From positions 1-9,004 of the forward strand of contig URJD01000066.1 of the NCBI GenBank assembly GCA_900548075.1: a stretch of 9,004 nt of DNA, in the 5' to 3' direction. Source of the DNA: an uncultured Collinsella sp. GTDB lineage: Bacteria > Actinomycetota > Coriobacteriia > Coriobacteriales > Coriobacteriaceae. The translations under genes and the position numbers were made by a program. Of this stretch, positions 6,295 to 9,004 are shown piece after piece. Each line of letters starts with the position of its first letter. The stretch's first letter is position 1. The notes under the pieces are model-generated. The model saw only the letters and a program-made list of their open reading frames with translations. It was not told where the DNA came from and ran no database searches.

Positions 6295-6888
6295 GCCGGC
6301 AAAGCCTGTCTGGCGCAGGGCCTCGTAGAGGACGATGGCGGCGCTGTTGGAGAGGTTGAGGGCGCTGATGCGGTAGTCGTCCGGGTCGATGAAGTTGCCG
6401 CAGATGTCCTGCTGCAGGATGGCCTCGTGGCTGTCCTCGGTGTGCCCGAGCGATTCCTCATGGGCCTCCCAAACGTCGGCGTTATCGAGTGAGTCGCAAT
6501 CGCGCAGCATGGGGATGCGCTCGCAGCATACGGGCGCCGCGGCAAGCAGCTCCTCGGGAATGCCCGAGCTCTCGCTGCCAAAGACCAAGAAGTCGCCGTC
6601 GCGGTAGGTGCTCTGCGCATAGGTGCGGCGCGCCTTTTTGGTCAGCAGGTGCAGGCGCTCATCGGCGGGGGAGAGCCCGTTGCGGGTAAGGAAATCCTCC
6701 CAGCCGGCATACGTCGTCACGTCCAAGTTTTGCCAGTAGCCCAGGCCGGCGCGACGTACCGTCTTGTCGTCGAGCGAAAAGCCCAGCGGCTCCACCAGAT
6801 GCAGACGGGTGCCGGTGACCACACAAGTGCGGCCGATGTTACCCGTATTGGCGGGAATCTCGGGCGCATACAGCACAATGTTGAACAT
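6289..6888 (-). CDS. trmL: tRNA (cytidine(34)-2'-O)-methyltransferase, SPOUT family, with an insertion
   Basis: TrmL 2'-O-methylates the wobble base of tRNA-Leu isoacceptors using S-adenosylmethionine, as a knotted SPOUT dimer in the cytoplasm. This 199-residue copy starts at ATG 6888, preceded by AAGGAG (6898-6893); the longer open frame upstream is ignored because MFNIVLYAPEIPANTGNIGR is the family N-terminus. SPOUT motifs are clear: PEIPANTGNIGRTC (9-22), FLVFGSESSGIPEEL (100-114), RIPM (124-127) and LNLSNSAAIVLYEALRQ (178-193). Usual length is about 155-160. The excess lies between RIPM and LNLSN, where about 46 acidic residues replace the usual 4-6. The frame is intact through the insertion. 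The TGA stop is provided by the third palindrome. Confidence 0.92.
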   Translation of the reverse strand: MFNIVLYAPEIPANTGNIGRTCVVTGTRLHLVEPLGFSLDDKTVRRAGLGYWQNLDVTTYAGWEDFLTRNGLSPADERLHLLTKKARRTYAQSTYRDGDFLVFGSESSGIPEELLAAAPVCCERIPMLRDCDSLDNADVWEAHEESLGHTEDSHEAILQQDICGNFIDPDDYRISALNLSNSAAIVLYEALRQTGFAGM

Positions 6889-6892
6889 GAAT

Positions 6893-6898
6893 CTCCTT
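6893..6898 (-). promoter_or_regulatory. trmL ribosome binding site
   Basis: AAGGAG followed by ATTC and ATG on the - strand. It places the start at 6888 rather than at the upstream in-frame ATG at 6936, which lies inside the terminator hairpin and has no ribosome binding site. Confidence 0.7.
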
Positions 6899-6907
6899 GG
6901 CTCAGAA

Positions 6908-6950
6908 CGAAAAACCGCCGCGAAGGGGACAGGCACCTTCGTGGCGGTTT
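6908..6950 (-). terminator. Intrinsic terminator after the cobW-like gene
   Basis: On the - strand AAACCGCCACGAAGG pairs with CCTTCGCGGCGGTTT (15 positions, one A-C mismatch) around a 9-nt loop TGCCTGTCC. The run TTTTT overlaps and follows the descending arm, and CGTTCT comes next. It lies between the cobW-like stop (6988) and the trmL start (6888), so it should end the upstream transcript and imply that trmL has its own promoter or relies on read-through. The loop with its edges carries GGTGCCTGTCCCC, a motif I recall from REP-like repeats. Confidence 0.72.
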
Positions 6951-6987
6951 GGCGGCTACAGGGGCGGAAGGGTCCGTCTCGATAGAC

Positions 6988-8118
6988 CTAGGCGCGGTGC
7001 CAGTCGGTCAGGCAGGCATCGAGGGAGGCGATGAGTGCATCCTTGTCCATGTGACGGCCGATGATGCACAGGCTCGTCATGCGGTCGCCCGTCTCGTCGT
7101 CCCAAATCTGCATGATCTCGGGGTTCTCATCGATGATCTTCTGCTTCTCGCCCTCGGGCGCGGAGTCAACGAACAGACCGTTCTCCATCAGGCGCATCTG
7201 GTGGCCAGCCTGCTCGAACATGTAGCACATGTCCGGATCGCCGGTCTGCCACAGCGGACCCTTGACGCGGATGACCTCGTCAGGCCATTCCTGCTCAACA
7301 AAATCGGTGAACTTCTGCAGGTCAAACGGCTTGCGGCGCGAGTACACAAAGGTCTCGATGTCGTACTCGAGCACCTCGGGGTCGTCGTGCTCCTCGGGGT
7401 GCTCCATGGCCTCGATCCAGGCGGCAGAGTTGTAGGCGCGCATAAAGTCGAAGCGGTCGGTGTCGAGCAGCTCCTCCATGGGGACCTCGCCGTTTTGAGC
7501 CTCGACAATCACGGCATCCTTCTGCAGGCTGCGCACGATGGCCTTGAGCTCGGCAATCTGCTCAGGGCTCACGGTATCGGTCTTGTTGAGGATCAGCGTG
7601 GAGCAGAACTCGATCTGCTGGATGAGCAGGCTTTCGATGTCGTCCTCGTCGATATCCTCGGCCAGCAGGTCGCGACCGCCGTTGAACTCGTCGTACATGC
7701 GGGCGCAGTCGACCACGGCCACGATGTTGTCGAGCGCGAGCTTGGGCTCGCCGCCCACCTTGGCCTCGTCGCAGAAGCTCGAGATGGTGTAGGCGATGGG
7801 GATGGGCTCGCAAATGCCCGATGCTTCGATGATGATGTAATCGAAGTCGCCCGAATCGGCGATGCCCTGCAGCTGGTTGGCAAGGTCGTCCGAAAGCGTG
7901 CAGCAGATGCAGCCGTTAGTGAGCGGGATGAGGTCGTCGGTCTCGGAAAGGCCGCCGTCGGCGATGAGGCTGGCGTCGACGTTGATCTCGCCGATATCGT
8001 TGACAATGACTGCAGCGCGGATGCCGCCGTCGTTGGCGAGGATGTGGTTGAGCAGCGTGGTCTTGCCGGCACCGAGGTATCCGGTAAGCATGATGATCTT
8101 CACGGGTTTGTTGGGCAT
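6988..8118 (-). CDS. CobW/COG0523 (G3E) GTPase, putative metal chaperone
   Basis: This 376-residue protein starts at ATG 8118 behind AAAGGAGG (8130-8123); an ATG seven codons upstream lacks such a site. It has Walker A GYLGAGKTT (13-21), the family metal-binding motif CICC (C70, C72, C73), a Walker B-like IIIEASG (95-101) and the guanine-specificity motif NKTD (178-181). The C-terminal CobW domain covers about 250-370. Relatives insert zinc, cobalt or iron into target enzymes using GTP. There is no long His-rich metal tail, only a small HPEEHDD stretch (240-246), so the metal cannot be assigned. It is on the same strand as the ArsC-like gene, 86 bp downstream of it. A weak -10 (TATGAT, 8158-8153) may drive it. 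No convincing Zur box was seen. Confidence 0.88.
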   Translation of the reverse strand: MPNKPVKIIMLTGYLGAGKTTLLNHILANDGGIRAAVIVNDIGEINVDASLIADGGLSETDDLIPLTNGCICCTLSDDLANQLQGIADSGDFDYIIIEASGICEPIPIAYTISSFCDEAKVGGEPKLALDNIVAVVDCARMYDEFNGGRDLLAEDIDEDDIESLLIQQIEFCSTLILNKTDTVSPEQIAELKAIVRSLQKDAVIVEAQNGEVPMEELLDTDRFDFMRAYNSAAWIEAMEHPEEHDDPEVLEYDIETFVYSRRKPFDLQKFTDFVEQEWPDEVIRVKGPLWQTGDPDMCYMFEQAGHQMRLMENGLFVDSAPEGEKQKIIDENPEIMQIWDDETGDRMTSLCIIGRHMDKDALIASLDACLTDWHRA

Positions 8119-8122
8119 GTGC

Positions 8123-8130
8123 CCTCCTTT
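8123..8130 (-). promoter_or_regulatory. Ribosome binding site that fixes the cobW-like start
   Basis: AAAGGAGG, then GCAC, then ATG (8118-8116) on the - strand. The in-frame upstream ATG at 8139 would place this site inside the coding region, so the shorter start is preferred. The same AAGGAGGGCAC string serves ATPase 2. Confidence 0.7.
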
Positions 8131-8204
8131 GTTAGACATGGCTTACAGTTGAATCATATGCCAAACGCTCGCTCTTATACCCACGAGCCGGCAAATAACA
8201 CAGG

Positions 8205-8546
8205 CTACTCCCAGGCTCCCCATACGTCGGGGCAGTAGCCGACGGTCGCCTTTTTACCGTTGCGCACGATGGGCTCGGCCAGCACCTGCTGATTCTCGAG
8301 CAGCTTATCGAAGCGCTGGCTGGGCGTGAGGTGCTGGATGAGCGCGAGCGTTTCCTCGTCTTTGGCCTTGGGGTTGAGCAGTTTATCGATGCCGCCGACC
8401 GCCTGCATAACGCTCGTAAGCTCGCCCTTGCTCATCTCCTTTTCCTTAAGGTCGATAAACTGCACCTTAATGCGGCGCTCCTTAAAATAGCGTTGGGCCT
8501 TCTTGGTATCAAAGGACTTTTTGGTGCCGAAGATTTGAATATTCAT
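8205..8546 (-). CDS. ArsC/Spx-fold protein lacking the catalytic cysteine
   Basis: This 113-residue protein starts at ATG 8546 (MNIQIFGTKKSFDTKKAQRY), the family N-terminus, with only a weak GGCGGAA-type ribosome binding site. The length and layout match the ArsC/Spx/YffB thioredoxin-like family: an N-terminal strand and loop, FIDLKEKEMSKGEL (30-43), LLNPKAKD (56-63) and a C-terminal VLAEPIVRNGKKATVGY (88-104). Arsenate reductases use a Cys in the loop after strand 1, and Spx has CxxC there. Here that place reads KKSFDTKK, with Ser11 in the Cys position. The only cysteine is C105. Arsenate reduction by the usual mechanism is therefore unlikely; a regulatory or structural role is possible. It lies 47 bp downstream of the flavodoxin-like gene on the same strand, so co-transcription is plausible. 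Confidence 0.82.
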   Translation of the reverse strand: MNIQIFGTKKSFDTKKAQRYFKERRIKVQFIDLKEKEMSKGELTSVMQAVGGIDKLLNPKAKDEETLALIQHLTPSQRFDKLLENQQVLAEPIVRNGKKATVGYCPDVWGAWE

Positions 8547-8593
8547 ATATTGTTCCGCCGTTCTAACGAGCGTCGAGGTGACCGCCGCTGGAC

Positions 8594-9004
8594 TTATCGA
8601 ATGAAGTTGGTCGTTGCTCGATCTGCCTCGGGTGCGTTGATACCGGCGGCCTGTCCTGCCTCGATGCAGCGCAGGAGCCACGCCATGTTTTTGCCGATAT
8701 TTCGCATGGTGGCAAGGCCCTCGGCGTCCCCATCGGCGTCGCCGGGCACACGGCCAAACACGTTGTTCCAGTAGGTGGAAGCAACCACGGGCATTTGCTT
8801 AATGGTGAAGTACTTGTTGAGCACATCGAAGGTGGTCGACGTGCCGCCGCGACGGGCGACGGCGACCGCGGCGCCGGGTTTGTGCTCAAAGGCATGCCCG
8901 CCTGCATAGAATGCGCGATCGAGGGCCGAAAGGATGCGTCCGCTGGGGTGCGCATAGTAGACGGGCGAGCCAAAGACAAAGCCATCAGCCTGCTCGGCGG
9001 CAGC
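8594..9004 (-). CDS. Flavodoxin-like NAD(P)H-dependent oxidoreductase, C-terminal part (5' end outside window)
   Basis: The frame is open from the right edge of the window to the TAA stop at 8596-8594, giving 136 visible residues. The first visible segment, ADGFVFGSPVYYAHPSG, is the FMN-binding loop of the NADPH-dependent FMN reductase / flavodoxin-fold 'NAD(P)H-dependent oxidoreductase' family. LSALDRAFYAGG and GAAVAVARRGG follow as the next helix and strand, and a later TYWNNVFGR segment is typical of the subgroup. Members reduce flavins, quinones or iron-sulfur-related substrates in the cytoplasm; the substrate is not predictable. The N-terminal FMN phosphate loop is not in the window. Roughly 50-60 N-terminal residues are probably missing, judging by a usual length near 180-200. 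Confidence 0.82.
   Translation of the reverse strand, partial: AAAEQADGFVFGSPVYYAHPSGRILSALDRAFYAGGHAFEHKPGAAVAVARRGGTSTTFDVLNKYFTIKQMPVVASTYWNNVFGRVPGDADGDAEGLATMRNIGKNMAWLLRCIEAGQAAGINAPEADRATTNFIR

Noticed and set aside
6253..6492. Small + strand frame beginning in the third palindrome (translation containing CDKGAVPLSH)
   Set aside because: The peptide is the translated repeat followed by antisense of trmL. There is no ribosome binding site and no family resemblance.
6649..8238. Open frame of 529 codons on the + strand across trmL and the cobW-like gene
   Set aside because: It runs across two well-supported - strand genes and the terminator between them. Its composition (Val/His/Asp/Leu-rich, low complexity) is that of an antisense shadow.
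8547..8681. Longer N-terminus for the ArsC-like protein
   Set aside because: The frame stays open upstream, but that part overlaps the end of the flavodoxin-like gene and has no family similarity. MNIQIFGTKK is the natural start of the fold.

Overview
The window looks like the chromosome of a gut actinobacterium of the class Coriobacteriia, most likely Collinsella or a close relative. This is an inference from the high GC content, the strong GGAGG ribosome binding sites, the gene complement, and a dispersed palindrome (arms GTGACAAAGGGAC / GTCCCTTTGTCAC) that I associate with that group from memory. No 16S gene or other decisive marker is present.

Layout. Bases 1-1317 (+) hold the C-terminal two thirds of a Tet(M)/EF-G-like translation GTPase. 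Next comes a two-gene unit on the + strand: an Orc1/Cdc6-like AAA ATPase with a C-terminal winged helix (1411-2529), then 9 bp later a short UvrA-like ABC ATPase without the UvrB-binding domain (2539-5028). A second, paralogous AAA ATPase faces it on the - strand (5070-6170). The rest is on the - strand: trmL (6289-6888), a CobW/COG0523 metal GTPase (6988-8118), an ArsC/Spx-fold protein without its catalytic cysteine (8205-8546), and the C-terminal part of a flavodoxin-like NAD(P)H oxidoreductase running off the right edge (8594-9004).

Non-coding structure is the most interesting part. Three copies of one 27-bp palindrome sit at 1314-1340, 5035-5061 and 6266-6292. They lie exactly at module borders, and two of them supply the TGA stop codon of the adjacent gene. 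They therefore frame [ATPase 1 + uvrA-like] and [ATPase 2]. Each AAA ATPase is also preceded by its own array of head-to-tail 10-bp repeats, in register with one helical turn: three units at 1349-1378, overlapping a good sigma-70-like promoter, and six units (five clear) at 6194-6253. Two paralogous ATPases with DNA-binding-type C-termini, each with a private helically phased array, suggest self-binding and autoregulation. I know of no described system with this arrangement.

The housekeeping part (trmL, cobW-like, arsC-like, flavodoxin-like) is ordinary in context. It contains a TrmL with an in-frame insertion of about 40 residues and an ArsC fold with Ser where the nucleophilic Cys belongs. 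No tRNA, rRNA, CRISPR, insertion sequence or non-coding gap above 300 bp was found.
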